From Isoetes taiwanensis (Eukaryota > Streptophyta > Lycopodiopsida > Isoetales > Isoetaceae), in contig JAJEKV010000014.1 of the NCBI GenBank assembly GCA_021234155.1, positions 21,469,513 to 21,533,512 of the forward strand: a stretch of 64,000 nucleotides of DNA, written 5' to 3'. A model generated the notes under the pieces. That model was not told where the DNA came from, made no database searches, and saw nothing but the letters and a program-made list of their open reading frames with translations. Below, piece after piece: positions 52,490 through 62,400 of the stretch (within the stretch, counting starts at the first letter, position 1; the number at the start of each line of letters is the position of its first letter). The translations under genes were made by a program, and so were the position numbers.

Positions 52490-53010
52490 ATACTTCTCCA
52501 CTGTTGTTCAGGACATTGGGCTCGGGAAGCACGGGAGGAAAGGCTTTGCCAGTGTTGCCGCCAGGGCGATGAATGTCATGTCCTCCAGGCCTGCCCAACG
52601 TTTGTCCATATCCGAGAGCGGTATGTTTAATTACTAGTGCCTGGCCAACCCTATCATGAGTTATTGAATACGGCGCCAGTGGGTTTATTGGGGTCATACC
52701 TCCAGGAGGTTATGGATGCACGGAGTCAGTTGTGTCCTCCGGGACAGTATTGAACTGTCCTATACAATTGTCGCAAAGATGCCAAAGATACTTATTATCG
52801 CTACCCTTGGGGCGGGGTTTTTAATCCCGACAAAGAATACACTTTGTCGCTCTCTTTTTGTTTGGGTCCCATAGGCCAATTGGTCTCCGTGGACGATAAA
52901 ACATCTATTCTATTCTATTCTATTCTATTCTATTCTATTCTATTCTATTCTATTCTATTCTATTCTATTCTATTCTATTCTATTCTATTCTATTATATTC
53001 TATTCTATTC
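52490..53010 (+). mobile_element. LINE 3: 5'-truncated 3' end with (TATTC)n tail
   Basis: Homologous to the last ~400 bp of LINE 2: YLQEV-MDARSQL-like end, a stem-loop (CGACAAAG...CTTTGTCG), GGGTCCCATAGGCCAATTGG and GGACGATAAAA. It ends in about 95 bp of (TATTC)n (52915-53010). 5' truncation is the usual product of LINE retrotransposition. Confidence 0.8.
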
Positions 53011-53081
53011 TTTCTTAGATGTATATAACTGGTTCATACATTCATAATCCCTTCCTTGTTTCGTATTTTTAAAACTAACAT

Positions 53082-53215
53082 GGCAAAAGGTTACGAAGGC
53101 TGACCGGCTATAAGCCGAGAGGCTCCATTTGTACCTTTTGGCCTTTCATTCATTACCATGCCTATTGCTAATGATTTAATGTGGCTGCAGATACCGAACC
53201 TCTCTTGCTTTGTCG
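53082..53215 (+). repeat. Structured repeat E1, copy 1
   Basis: Starts GGCAAAAGGTTACGAAGGC and contains CGGCT-ATA-AGCCG and the distal GTACCTTTTGGCC, which pairs with AAAAGGT-AC. Copy 2 at 56976-57120 has the same order with compensating changes (CGGT...ACCG). The pair flanks the tRNA array. The function is unknown. Confidence 0.65.
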
Positions 53216-53906
53216 CTATTTTGTGTTTGTTAGTTGGAATACTAAAAATAGAAGTGGAATAAGCTTTTACAACATGCAATCTGTTGATTTTCTTCTGTGG
53301 GAGAACCATCTCCATAATTCATGACATTAAGTACCTCTTCCAAAACTTGGAAAGGCTAAACAGGTTGTATACGATTTGCTATAGTGAAATGACATTTTCA
53401 TATGGTCTCTGTACTTTTTCTCTACTTTCAAGACATAGTTTAATCTTGATGGAAAGGCTTTCCTCATTTCCATTTCTTGGTTTGCAGGCATTACTTGTTG
53501 CTGGTATACAGTATGTTGTCCTCTCAGACATTATGTAAAATCCGTCCATACATTATTGCATATACAAGAAAGCCTTCTATTATGTAGTCTATCTAATAAA
53601 TCATAGCAATGACATGAAAATTGGTTGTTGCTAAAGAGTATTTTACTTCCAACAATGATTATTTCCTTGCATGTGTTGTTTAATTTGGCCACTGGGCTTT
53701 GTTTAGTTTTGTTCTGATTTGATGACTTTAGGGGTCCTTGTCTACATTTTACATTTGAAATACAATCTTTGGGATACATCTTATGCATATAACACTTTCT
53801 TGAAAGGCATTAGACTTTACATCCTTGGCACAAGTTTGCATTTGTTACTTGTATAAAATAATGAAAATTTGATAAAGGATAAAGGATCAAAAGATTGTGT
53901 ACCAGT

Positions 53907-54060
53907 CTTGAATGCTTTGATTCAAGTCTTTGGATTGATAATACAGCAGAGGAATTGACAGAAGCTGATGCATGACCTAGAACACTAGGTCAGGCCGGGT
54001 TTTTTATAGATACTTCAATTCTTTGGTTTAACAAGAGTTGCACGTGTCTTTTGGTCTCCT
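53907..54060 (+). repeat. Structured repeat E2, copy 1
   Basis: Order of elements: hairpin A (CTTGAATGCTTTGATTCAAG, 53907-53926), TTTGGATTGATAA, GCTGATGCAT, hairpin B (GACCTAG-AACA-CTAGGTC, 53974-53991), AGGCCGGGTTTTTTATAGA and TACTTCAATTC, then a third weak hairpin. Copies 2 and 3 flank the Penelope-like element at 58176-58325 and 62274-62400. Confidence 0.65.
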
Positions 54061-54234
54061 TCACGAACCAACCTCTGGGTTTGATAGCGAATGCCAGCAG
54101 GATCAGTTCGATTGCCCTATAGACTGATACTATGGCTTTTTAGCTTTGATCATTGCAATGGGCCAATTCAAATGATATAGTTGTCTCAATAAGATTTATT
54201 CGACTTCTTGTTTTTTTGCAAATTTGTTTTTTAT

Positions 54235-54306
54235 GGAGGTATAGCTCAGTGGTAGAGCAATTGGCTGCAGTCCAATAGGTCATCAGTTCAAACCTGGTTG
54301 CCTCCT
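54235..54306 (+). tRNA. tRNA-Cys(GCA), array copy 1
   Basis: Full cloverleaf: acceptor GGAGGTA/TGCCTCC (one G-U), D arm GCTC...GAGC, anticodon arm ATTGG-CTGCAGT-CCAAT with GCA, T arm ATCAG-TTCAAAC-CTGGT, discriminator T. Internal A box (TAGCTCAGTGG) and B box (AGTTCAAACC) are present. The CCA end is not encoded, as usual in nuclear genes. The acceptor stem differs from the usual plant cytosolic tRNA-Cys. Confidence 0.9.
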
Positions 54307-54384
54307 TTAGCTCGTCTTGATAGTGCAATCCCTTTCGCTATCTTCTCTTTTACTAAGATTATCTTAAGCATTTATGCCTAAATC

Positions 54385-54429
54385 CTGGCTGCAGTCCAAT
54401 AGGTCATCAGTTCAAATCTGGCTCCTTTA
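54385..54429 (+). pseudogene. Truncated tRNA-Cys (3' half)
   Basis: Keeps CTGGCTGCAGTCCAATAGG and the T arm (TTCAAATCTGG) but lacks the acceptor 5' strand and D arm, and the 3' acceptor strand is shortened. Fused to GCCTAAAT from the array spacer. Confidence 0.85.
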
Positions 54430-54711
54430 GCTCGTCTTGATAGTGCAATCCCTTTCGCTACTTTCTCTTTTAAATTGGAACTCCACAAATAGCAATTCTC
54501 GGACCGTGGCAATTATTTGCGTAAATTTCGAGCATGGAAAAAATGGTGTGCAAACACATTATGAAACAAGTGATGTTTAAACTAGCATGGAATATTCTTA
54601 CCATTTAACTTAAAACATATGTTGTTGTTGCAATGGGCCAATTCAAATGATATAGTTGTCTCAATAAGATTTATTCGACTTCTTGTTTTGACTTGCAAAT
54701 TTGTTTTCTAT

Positions 54712-54783
54712 GGAGGTATAGCTCAGTGGTAGAGCAATTGGCTGCAGTCCAATAGGTCATCAGTTCAAACCTGGTTGCCTCCT
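54712..54783 (+). tRNA. tRNA-Cys(GCA), array copy 2
   Basis: Identical cloverleaf to copy 1. The nearest downstream T4 (in TCTCTTTTACT, about 45 nt on) could serve as RNA polymerase III terminator. Confidence 0.9.
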
Positions 54784-55202
54784 TTAGCTCGTCTTGATAG
54801 TGCAATCCCTTTCCCTATCTTCTCTTTTACTAAGATTATCTTAAGCGTTTATGCCTAAATACTTCTCATTTCTACCCCCATGTGACAAATTGGATGGAGA
54901 TTCAAAAAGTTCAACTACTTGCTATCAAGAACTTCATACAGTAGCCACAAGCCTATGACAAATTAAATTGGAACTCCACAAATAGCAATTCTCGGACCGT
55001 GGCAATTATTTGCGTAAATTTCGAGCATGGAAAAAATGGTGTGCAAACACATTATGAAACAAGTGATGTTTAAACTAGCATGGAATATTCTTACCATTTA
55101 ACTTAAAACATATGTTGTTGTTGCAATGGGCCAATTCAAATGATATAGTTGTCTCAATAAGATTTATTCGACTTCTTGTTTTTTTGTAAATTTATTTTTT
55201 AT

Positions 55203-55274
55203 GGAGGTATAGCTCAGTGGTAGAGCAATTGGCTGCAGTCCAATAGGTCATCAGTTCAAACCTGGTTGCCTCCT
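55203..55274 (+). tRNA. tRNA-Cys(GCA), array copy 3
   Basis: Identical to copy 1 over the whole gene; anticodon GCA, T73. Confidence 0.9.
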
Positions 55275-55648
55275 TTAGCTCGTCTTGATAGTGCAATCCC
55301 TTTCGCTATCTTCTCTTTTACTAAGATTATCTTAAGCGTTTATGCCTAAATACTTCTCAATTCTACCCCCATGTGACAAATTGGATGGAGATTCAAAAAG
55401 TTCAACTACTTGGCTATCAAGAACTTCATACAGTAGCCACAAGCCTATGACAAATTAAATTGGAACTCCACAAATAGCAATTCTCGAACCGTGGCAATTA
55501 TTTGCGTAAATTTCGAGCATGGAAAAAATGGTGTGCAAACACATTATGAAACAAGTGATGTTTAAACTAGCATGGAATATTCTTACCATTTAACTTAAAA
55601 CATATGTTGTTGTTGCAATGGGCCAATTCAAATGATATAGTTGCCTAA

Positions 55649-55697
55649 ATCCTGGCTGCAGTTCAATAGGTCATCAGTTCAAACCTGGTTGCCTCCT
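55649..55697 (+). pseudogene. Truncated tRNA-Cys (3' half)
   Basis: Same type of deletion as the fragment near 54.4 kb: GCCTAAATCCTGGCTGCAG joins the spacer to the anticodon arm. It carries GTTCAAT for GTCCAAT in the anticodon stem. No A box, so no transcription expected. Confidence 0.85.
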
Positions 55698-56119
55698 TTA
55701 GCTCGTCTTGATAGTGCAATCCCTTTCGCTGTCTTTTCTTTTACTAAGATTATCTTAAGCGTTTATGCCTAAATACTTCTCAATTCTACCCCCATGTGAC
55801 AAATTGGATGGAGATTCAAAAAGTTCAACTACTTGGCTATCAAGAACTTCATACAGTAGCCACAAGCCTATGACAAATTAAATTGGAACTCCACAAATAG
55901 CAATTCTCGGACCGTGGCAATTATTTGCGTAAATTTCGAGCATGGAAAAAATGGTGTGCAAACACATTATGAAACAAGTGATGTTTAAACTAGCATGGAA
56001 TATTCTTACCATTTAACTTAAAACATATGTTGTTGTTGCAATGGGCCAATTCAAATGATATAATTGTCTCAATAAGATTTATTCGACTTCTTGTTTTGAC
56101 TTGCAAATTTGTTTTCTAT

Positions 56120-56191
56120 GGAGGTATAGCTCAGTGGTAGAGCAATTGGCTGCAGTCCAATAGGTCATCAGTTCAAACCTGGTTGCCTCCT
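56120..56191 (+). tRNA. tRNA-Cys(GCA), array copy 4
   Basis: Identical to copy 1; complete cloverleaf and internal promoter boxes. Confidence 0.9.
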
Positions 56192-56611
56192 TTAGCTCGT
56201 CTTGATAGTGCAATCCCTTTCGCTGTCTTTTCTTTTACTAAGATTATCTTAAGCGTTTATGCCTAAATACTTCTCAATTCTACCCCCATGTGACAAATTG
56301 GATGGAGATTCAAAAAGTTCAACTACTTGGCTATCAAGAACTTCAAACAGTAGCCACAAGCCTATGACAAATTAAATTGGAACTCCACAAATAGCAATTC
56401 TCGGACCGTGGCAATTATTTGCGTAAATTTCGAGCATGGAAAAAATGGTGTGCAAACACATTATGAAACAAGTGATGTTTAAACTAGCATGGAATATTCT
56501 TACCATTTAACTTAAAACATATGTTGTTGTTGCAATGGGCCAATTCAAATGATATAGTTGTCTCAATAAGATTTATTCGACTTCTTGTTTTTTTGCAAAT
56601 TTTTTTTTTAT

Positions 56612-56683
56612 GGAGGTATAGCTCAGTGGTAGAGCAATTGGCTGCAGTCCAATAGGTCATCAGTTCAAACTTGGTTGCCTCCT
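56612..56683 (+). tRNA. tRNA-Cys(GCA), array copy 5
   Basis: One change from copy 1: the first base on the 3' side of the T stem is T, turning a G-C into a G-U pair. Otherwise complete. The array ends at the gene's last base; CCGAGACACAACAGG follows instead of the usual TAGCTCGTC. Confidence 0.85.
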
Positions 56684-56733
56684 TCCGAGACACAACAGGA
56701 AGAGGACTATTCTTCTGATCATGAAGATTTCCA
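56684..56733 (+). other. Possible exon abutting the tRNA array
   Basis: Reads SETQQEEDYSSDHEDFQ in one frame and ends at CAG|GTTTGA, a possible donor. A potential acceptor (CAATTACAG, 58392-58400) precedes EGFDEDTFIIIPPTWNKEL. It may be an upstream exon of the Penelope-like element. Weak evidence. Confidence 0.2.
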
Positions 56734-56975
56734 GGTTTGAACTTCATGTTTAACATGAAAATCTAGTAAAATACAGGAGGCAGTTTGTTGGTCTGGGAGA
56801 GCAATAAACCCTGCCATGTTTCCCTTTACTTTAAAACAGGTCGATTCTATTAAATAAATGTATTAATTCACATGTGAAATCTCATGCATTGTGCTGTACA
56901 TGTTAATTTCTTGGAAAGGAAACACTCTTATCTTATACCAATCTCTTGTATTCACCTTATTCTTCAGACATGCAG

Positions 56976-57120
56976 GGCAAAAGGTTACAAAGGTTGAACG
57001 GTGATAAACCGGGAAGTCTCATTGTACCTTTTGGCCCTTCATGCATTACCATTCCAATGCTAATGTCATGATTGTTTGGCTGTGTACCGAAGCTTCCCCT
57101 ACCTTTGTCATTTTTTTTTT
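56976..57120 (+). repeat. Structured repeat E1, copy 2
   Basis: GGCAAAAGGTTACAAAGGTT, then CGGT-GATA-AACCG and GTACCTTTTGGCCC, homologous to 53082-53215 with paired changes that keep the stem. Between here and E2 copy 2 (57121-58160) the DNA is AT-rich and I see no gene. Confidence 0.65.
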
Positions 57121-58175
57121 TTTACGCTATGCTTGAAGAACGAGGTTATTCTCGAGACCGGATGGGTTTATCACTTAAAAAGGAAAAAAAAAAAGCAATG
57201 GAGACCTAAGCAAACACTATGGTTTATCCTTCTAAAACCCCCGACCGTCGGTGGTAACTAGTACTTCGTCCCTTTATGGTCATGTAGCTCGGTGCATTTC
57301 CAAGAAACATAACAATGAATTTATGGTTTATACACTCTTTGCTATTTAGAATACCATGATGTATCTATTTTGCTAGGGTTGTCTAAATACATGTGGACCG
57401 GTAATAGATTTTGCGTGACTTATGGAAACCAAAGATATTTGCCCATGTTTCAAACCGGCATGATATTGGAAACATATATGGTATTGTATTCAAAGAAGTT
57501 TGAACTGCCTACTTTTAATTTTATCTTATGGAACTTTTCTTTCCCCTGTTTTTTTAAACCATGTCTAATTTGATAATGAGTTATAGTAGCAGCATCTTTA
57601 CTACTCCAAAAAGGGCACATAATATAATGGCATAACCTGTTATTTCCCCAGCTGTAATTAAACACCTTCACATGGTTAGAATAAATCTGATGCACTATCC
57701 AATAGGCTACAAGTAGAACAGGCATATCTACCTTTAGTGGCTTCGTTTCTTTACTCCAGGCATTACGGTTCCTTACTCCATAATAAATTTGGATTCATTA
57801 CTTAATAAGTTGTTTATCAGACTATCATCCAAACATGCTGTCTTCTTTCAAAAATTTGGACTCAAATAAGCAATTATTGTTATGCTTTATTTGGAAATGA
57901 CCACATAACATTTCATGCTATGTTACATACTTCAAGAAATCTATGCACTTGCTGACTTAGGTTAAAGATTTAAAAAGTTCATACGACCTTAGACTATGCA
58001 AGTCTTTTATTCTCTTATTCATTTGCTGGCTTGGGTTAAAAATTTAAAAAGTTTACATGATCTTAGATTATGCAAGTCTTTTATTCTTCTTTTTTTGGGT
58101 CACTTGACATATGTATAATTATGGTTGACATTTTATGGAAATTAGTAATGAGACTAAAAGACTATAGGCACCAAA

Positions 58176-58325
58176 TTTGAATGTACATTCAAATATTTGG
58201 ATTGATAAGACAGTGGACGGATTGACCGAAACTGATGCGTGGCCTAGGATTCTAGGCCAGGCCGGGTTTTTTTTAGATACTTCAATTCTCTAGTTTAACT
58301 AGAGTTGCCTCAGATCTTTTGGTCT
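58176..58325 (+). repeat. Structured repeat E2, copy 2 (left flank of the PLE-like element)
   Basis: Hairpin A is the palindrome TTTGAATGTACATTCAAA (58176-58193), hairpin B is GGCCTAG-GATT-CTAGGCC (58241-58258), then AGGCCGGGTTTTTTTTAGA and TACTTCAATTC and hairpin C CTCTAG-TTTAA-CTAGAG. Stems A and B differ in sequence from copy 1 yet stay paired. Confidence 0.7.
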
Positions 58326-58575
58326 CTTACGTATTTCTTGTCTCCTTCACAATAAATTCCAGTCTTGATAATTTACTTACATATGTTGATCAATTACAGA
58401 AGGTTTTGATGAAGATACATTCATCATTATTCCTCCCACATGGAACAAAGAGCTTTCGATCCGGGATATGCTATGAGCAAAATGGAGTGCCCAAACAATG
58501 CAAAGATGCACCCTTATGAGTTGCATCAAGGACAACCGGTGCATGAGTACATACACGAAAAGAAGCGCTATGTAA

Positions 58576-59929
58576 GGAGGGGGACTTCTCTCACACACAC
58601 ATCTTGGCTGCAGTGAATGGGTATATCTTGTTCCTGCCATCAATAAGGCCAAAGATGAGGAATATATAGCCATTATTGATGACGTCTATAGTTCTCTACC
58701 TAGCAAAATCTATAAGTGGACAGTTGAAGAAGACAATTGCAAGACAATGTTCAGCAAAGGACTTATGGCACTCAAGACAGCAAATAAAATAGTTGAGGAT
58801 AATGAAGATGACAACCCTCTACTATTGGCACAAGAAGAATGTATGGAGGATCCTTTTGGGGCTTCTCTTTTATCCGAAAATGACAAGAAAACTTTACAAA
58901 TGGAAAACAGTGGGTCTGATCATAACTGTGATAATTTCAACTTTACATTGGAAAACTGTCCTTTGTTTCCTATTATACCTGAAAGATTAGTGGAGCATCA
59001 AGCATTGCTATATAATCAGGGCATTTGGCGGTCCAAAAATTTCGGGGCACTTGCACCTATTAGCAGAGAGGCCTGGATCATTCTCGGAGGGATTACAGCA
59101 GCCCAAATTACTGCTACTAAAGTTGCTGCTGAAAAAATGGATAACCTTGTCAAAAAAAGACAGAATTAAGTTGACAATTGACTGCAGGTATTTTGATAAA
59201 ACATGCAGCAAAGAACCTTATATGTATATCAGTCAGAAGGGGCATCAAGCATATCCCACTGAAACAAGGGATGACTTCTATGTTAAAAAAATGTGGAGGA
59301 CCATGTGCCCTTATCTAAAATGTGGCTGTGAAAATCGTGGTAAAAACTTCAAAGACAAGAAACTGCAATGTAGGGACAACATGACCTGGTTCGACCATGC
59401 CATCTGGTATCTATTTAATAATCTTGATGATTTGTTTCCTAACATGTCGACTGCTGCTCAGATGTTCTCTTTCACTAACCTTCTCAAGACTACATTCAAA
59501 AAGAGCATTTTGGCGTACCTATCATATCTGGAAATGAGAACCACATTTATTTCTATGACAATAGAGTTGGCAGCTGACCCATGGGCTGACTTTAAGCTCA
59601 ACAAGACAAAATGCAAGATGGTTGAAATTAGTGAGAAAAGTATCAAACCAATAAGTTTTTTGAAGAGTACAAGGGCTCCAGTTCCTACATATCAAGGCAA
59701 AAAACAATACAGACAGGCACGCACAAGTATCTCTAGCTGTTCCAACACCAAGGTCAGTTATCCATCAAGAATGACCACTGCTCCAGAATGTGCCACAAAG
59801 AAGGAAAATGATTGTGACTCTATCGAGTACTTGGGGTCCAGTAAAAACATTGAATCCTCAGTCAATAAACTTACACCTCAAACTGAAAGTCGAATTTCGG
59901 ATGCACAAGGACAGAAACTCAAATTTTGA
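58576..59929 (+). pseudogene. PLE-like element, upstream ORF with Cys cluster
   Basis: Frame 1 from 58576 (VYLVPAINKAKDEEY, then MFSKGLMALKTANKIVEDNE at 58747) runs to 59169. Frame 2 takes over at an A7 run (59152-59158) and continues RIKLTIDCRYFDKTCSKEPY to a TGA at 59927. A single one-base indel in the A run would join them into about 450 codons. A Cys cluster, CPYLKCGCENRGKNFKDKK followed by LQC, may bind zinc. I recognise no endonuclease. The C-terminal ~100 residues are Ser/Thr/Lys-rich. It may be the N-terminal part of the RT protein or a separate ORF. Confidence 0.5.
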
Positions 59930-60168
59930 GGTATTTATTACACATTTAGATATATTACTTTGTATCTATTATGCACTAGTATATTCTGTGGTATTTAGTT
60001 ACACTTGTAAACATAAGGCATCTTTTTTGACAAATAATGTACATTTACTCCCATCTGCCACTCGGCCTAATCAGTAAAGCTTCCAGCTTCACTATCCAAT
60101 ATCCATACATATTTTACTCCTAAAAGGGGTATTTGTTTGATGAGTGATCTCCTTTATGATTTTTTCAG

Positions 60169-62202
60169 ATCATCAAAACAATCAGAAAGGACTGTTTAGG
60201 AAGAGCACGTCTGAGTACTAAGCGAACCAAGGATAAGAGGAAAATCATCCACAGCACTTTCTTATCCAAAATTTTAGATAAGATTTGTCTACCCAAAATT
60301 TTCCATAACATTCTTACAGATACTCTTGGTGAGGTCGGTAGCAAAATTATGGAAGACACCATGTTTAGTTGGAAATATACTGAAAACATGAGGGATATCT
60401 GCTATAAACCCTTCCCTGTATTTGCTACAGACCAGACCATCTCATGCCCGTGCAGTAATCCTACTCTTTCAGAATACATCAATATTCGAATGGGACATGT
60501 ATGTATAAAGCTCAGAAGGCTTTTCAAGAAAGGGCTAAACCATATTCCTAACAAGATGTTAGGTATGGAAGATTTCAAAAAAGAGCTAGAAAGTACTTGT
60601 ACAAGTCTGTTCACGGCCCACAGGTTTACTTTTCCATTTATCAAAGATGACACCATAGCCTATATTAGTGACAGGATCACTTTTTCTGCAATGTCCAGTA
60701 TCAAACTGGCATACAAAGATGACCGTTGAAGATCTTTTGCACTCAATGATCCTTTGGTCGTCAGCAACCTAGAATGGTTGATCAAGAATTTTTACATCTC
60801 TGGCGTCGACAAGGCCACTAATAACCCTGCTTTCATCTGCCCAATGTTCATTAGAGATCTTGCCATTAAAAGGCTTAGTAGCAAGGATTTTCTCCGAGTT
60901 GATAAGACTCCTGAATTGGTTAAGGATATGATAAAAAATGACATTATCCAGTTAACATGTATCGAATTTTTCGAGCATGAGAGACTCCCATATCTACTAG
61001 GCATATACAAAGCACATAAAGACGATTTTCGTTGGATTACAAATGCTCATGGTTCAATTTACACTGAAGTGTCACAAGTCATTACAGCAGTCCTCAATAA
61101 TATTCTGGAATTATGGCCAGAAATATCTAAATGGGCATGTGCTAGAATTTGCACCCTAATCCCAGGAAAAGTGTCTCCTAATTGGATTGTGGCATCCATT
61201 TATGACGTACTTCTTAATCTCCCCAATTGTATCCATGAAGTTTTCGTAGCAGATATCACCAAATGCTACGAGAACATTCCTTTACATGGTGATTACGGAA
61301 TATGCCGGGTTATGGAACTAATTTTTGAGACCACCTGGGCATACATGAAAAGTGTAAACAAGCACTATGACCTTTGGGTGAAAAAATGTCATGATGGCCA
61401 GTTTATTAGTAAATGGTTCAAGCATGTTCCACAGGGCAAATGCTGGAACAAAATAGATAAAGGGAATTTCACAAACACTAACAGCTGGCTCCTCAATAAC
61501 TGCTATATTAATATGGGAGTTGGCATTTGAAAACAAATTTGTGGTATACCTATGGGATTCTCGTGCAGCCCATGTTGGTGCAACCTATACCTTGCTTGGT
61601 TCGAATTGAACTTCATAAAGAATCTGGCAAAACAGGGAAGATACAAAGAAATAGAAATGTTTAGATTCTATTTCAGATACATGGATGACCTTTTAGCAGT
61701 CAACTGCCCTATTATCAGAAATTTCCTGGAAAATACTCTTATTGATGGAATCGAACAGATACAAATTTATGACATGAACACCCTTGGGATCAAAGAGGAA
61801 ACTATCTTCATGGCAGACAAGTGTTTTGGCTACAAGGCCAACTTTCTCAACATGACGATAGAAGTTATCAGCAGAGAACTTGGCGTATATAGGACCTACA
61901 AATTTGACAAAAGGGATAATTTACCTTTTACTGCACTAAAGTATGTTCACGCAAATAGCTGCAGACCATATCATCAAGCTTGCAACGTAATACTATCTCA
62001 GATTATGCCGTATTTGTACATCAATTCATGCCAAGCTTCTGCTACAAATGATATAATTGGCTTACTCAACTGCTTCATCAACAATGGTTTTGAACAAAGC
62101 GGACTCAAAAAGAGAGTTGTTCAGTATATACACAACAGTGAATTCCCTGGACTCAAGTTTAACAAGGAGGATTTACTACAAAACATTAAGGGCAGACATT
62201 AA
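60169..62202 (+). pseudogene. PLE/Rvt-type reverse transcriptase with two in-frame TGA codons
   Basis: About 2 kb in one unbroken frame apart from TGA at 60727 and 61528. Motifs in order: LLGIYKAHKDDFRWITNA (RT2 region, like K-HK----R-I in PLEs), EVFVADITKCYENIPLHGD (motif A; compare DVTSLYTNIP), QICGIPMGFSCSPCWCNLYL (motif B), FRFYFRYMDDLLAV (motif C), NFLNMTIEV (motif D region), then LPFTALKYVHANSCRPYHQA like the PLE thumb. The putative catalytic Asps in A and C are present. The N-terminal ~200 residues (KTKDKRKIIHSTFLSKIL onward) are not recognised. Single C-to-T transitions explain both TGA codons (CGA or TGG ancestors). Confidence 0.7.
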
Positions 62203-62273
62203 AGGTATTTCTCCTTTCATGTTCTTTCTTTCAATAAAGATATTCATTTAACGCATAGGGTATGGCAAGACCT

Positions 62274-62400
62274 CTACTATATAGTAGGGGTCTGCCTCCC
62301 CTACTAGTATGGTTACTAAAACTGAGGTCAAAATCCACCCTACGGTTGGCGGTAGGTTTTTTTTAAATATATTCAACATTATCTGGTTCATAACCTCTCA
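62274..62400 (+). repeat. Structured repeat E2, copy 3 (right flank of the PLE-like element)
   Basis: Palindrome CTACTATATAGTAG overlaps a second hairpin AGTAGGGG...CCCCTACT (62283-62305). AAACTGAGG, then CCTAC...GTAGG (62339-62356), GTTTTTTTTAAATA and TATTCAACA follow, the same order as copies 1 and 2. It starts 70 bp after the RT stop, so copies 2 and 3 flank the coding region as diverged direct repeats. Confidence 0.5.

Larger units (their letters stand above)
54156..56683 (+). repeat. ~490-bp tandem array containing tRNA-Cys genes
   Basis: Units of about 477-492 bp repeat about five times, each with GCAATGGGCCAATTCAAATG, a tRNA-Cys gene, TAGCTCGTCTTGATAGTGCA, and an AT-rich spacer. Copies differ by few substitutions, so the array is young or homogenised. 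Two units carry deletions that fuse GCCTAAAT to the 3' half of the tRNA. Confidence 0.9.
58400..62202 (+). mobile_element. Penelope-like (PLE/Rvt-type) reverse-transcriptase element
   Basis: Two coding blocks (58576-59929 and 60169-62202) lie between direct repeats E2 copies 2 and 3. The RT resembles Penelope-like elements and the related cellular Rvt genes, not LINE or LTR RTs. No GIY-YIG endonuclease is recognised at the C-terminus. A frame at 58416-58614 (MHPYELHQGQPVHEYIHEKK) may be its decayed N-terminus. A possible intron with GT at 59931 and TTTTTTCAG ending at 60168 separates the blocks. Confidence 0.65.

Noticed and set aside
54140-56756. Minus-strand frames repeating MTYWTAANCSTTELYL
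   Set aside because: They are the antisense of the tRNA-Cys genes and array spacer, a common source of false proteins.
60169-62202. Selenocysteine at the TGA codons
   Set aside because: Land plants lack the selenocysteine machinery as far as is known, and both TGA codons are one transition from plausible Arg or Trp codons.
58200-62400. Hammerhead ribozyme in the E2 repeats
   Set aside because: CTGATG followed by a stem looked suggestive, but the CTGATGA...GAAA core is incomplete in all three copies.
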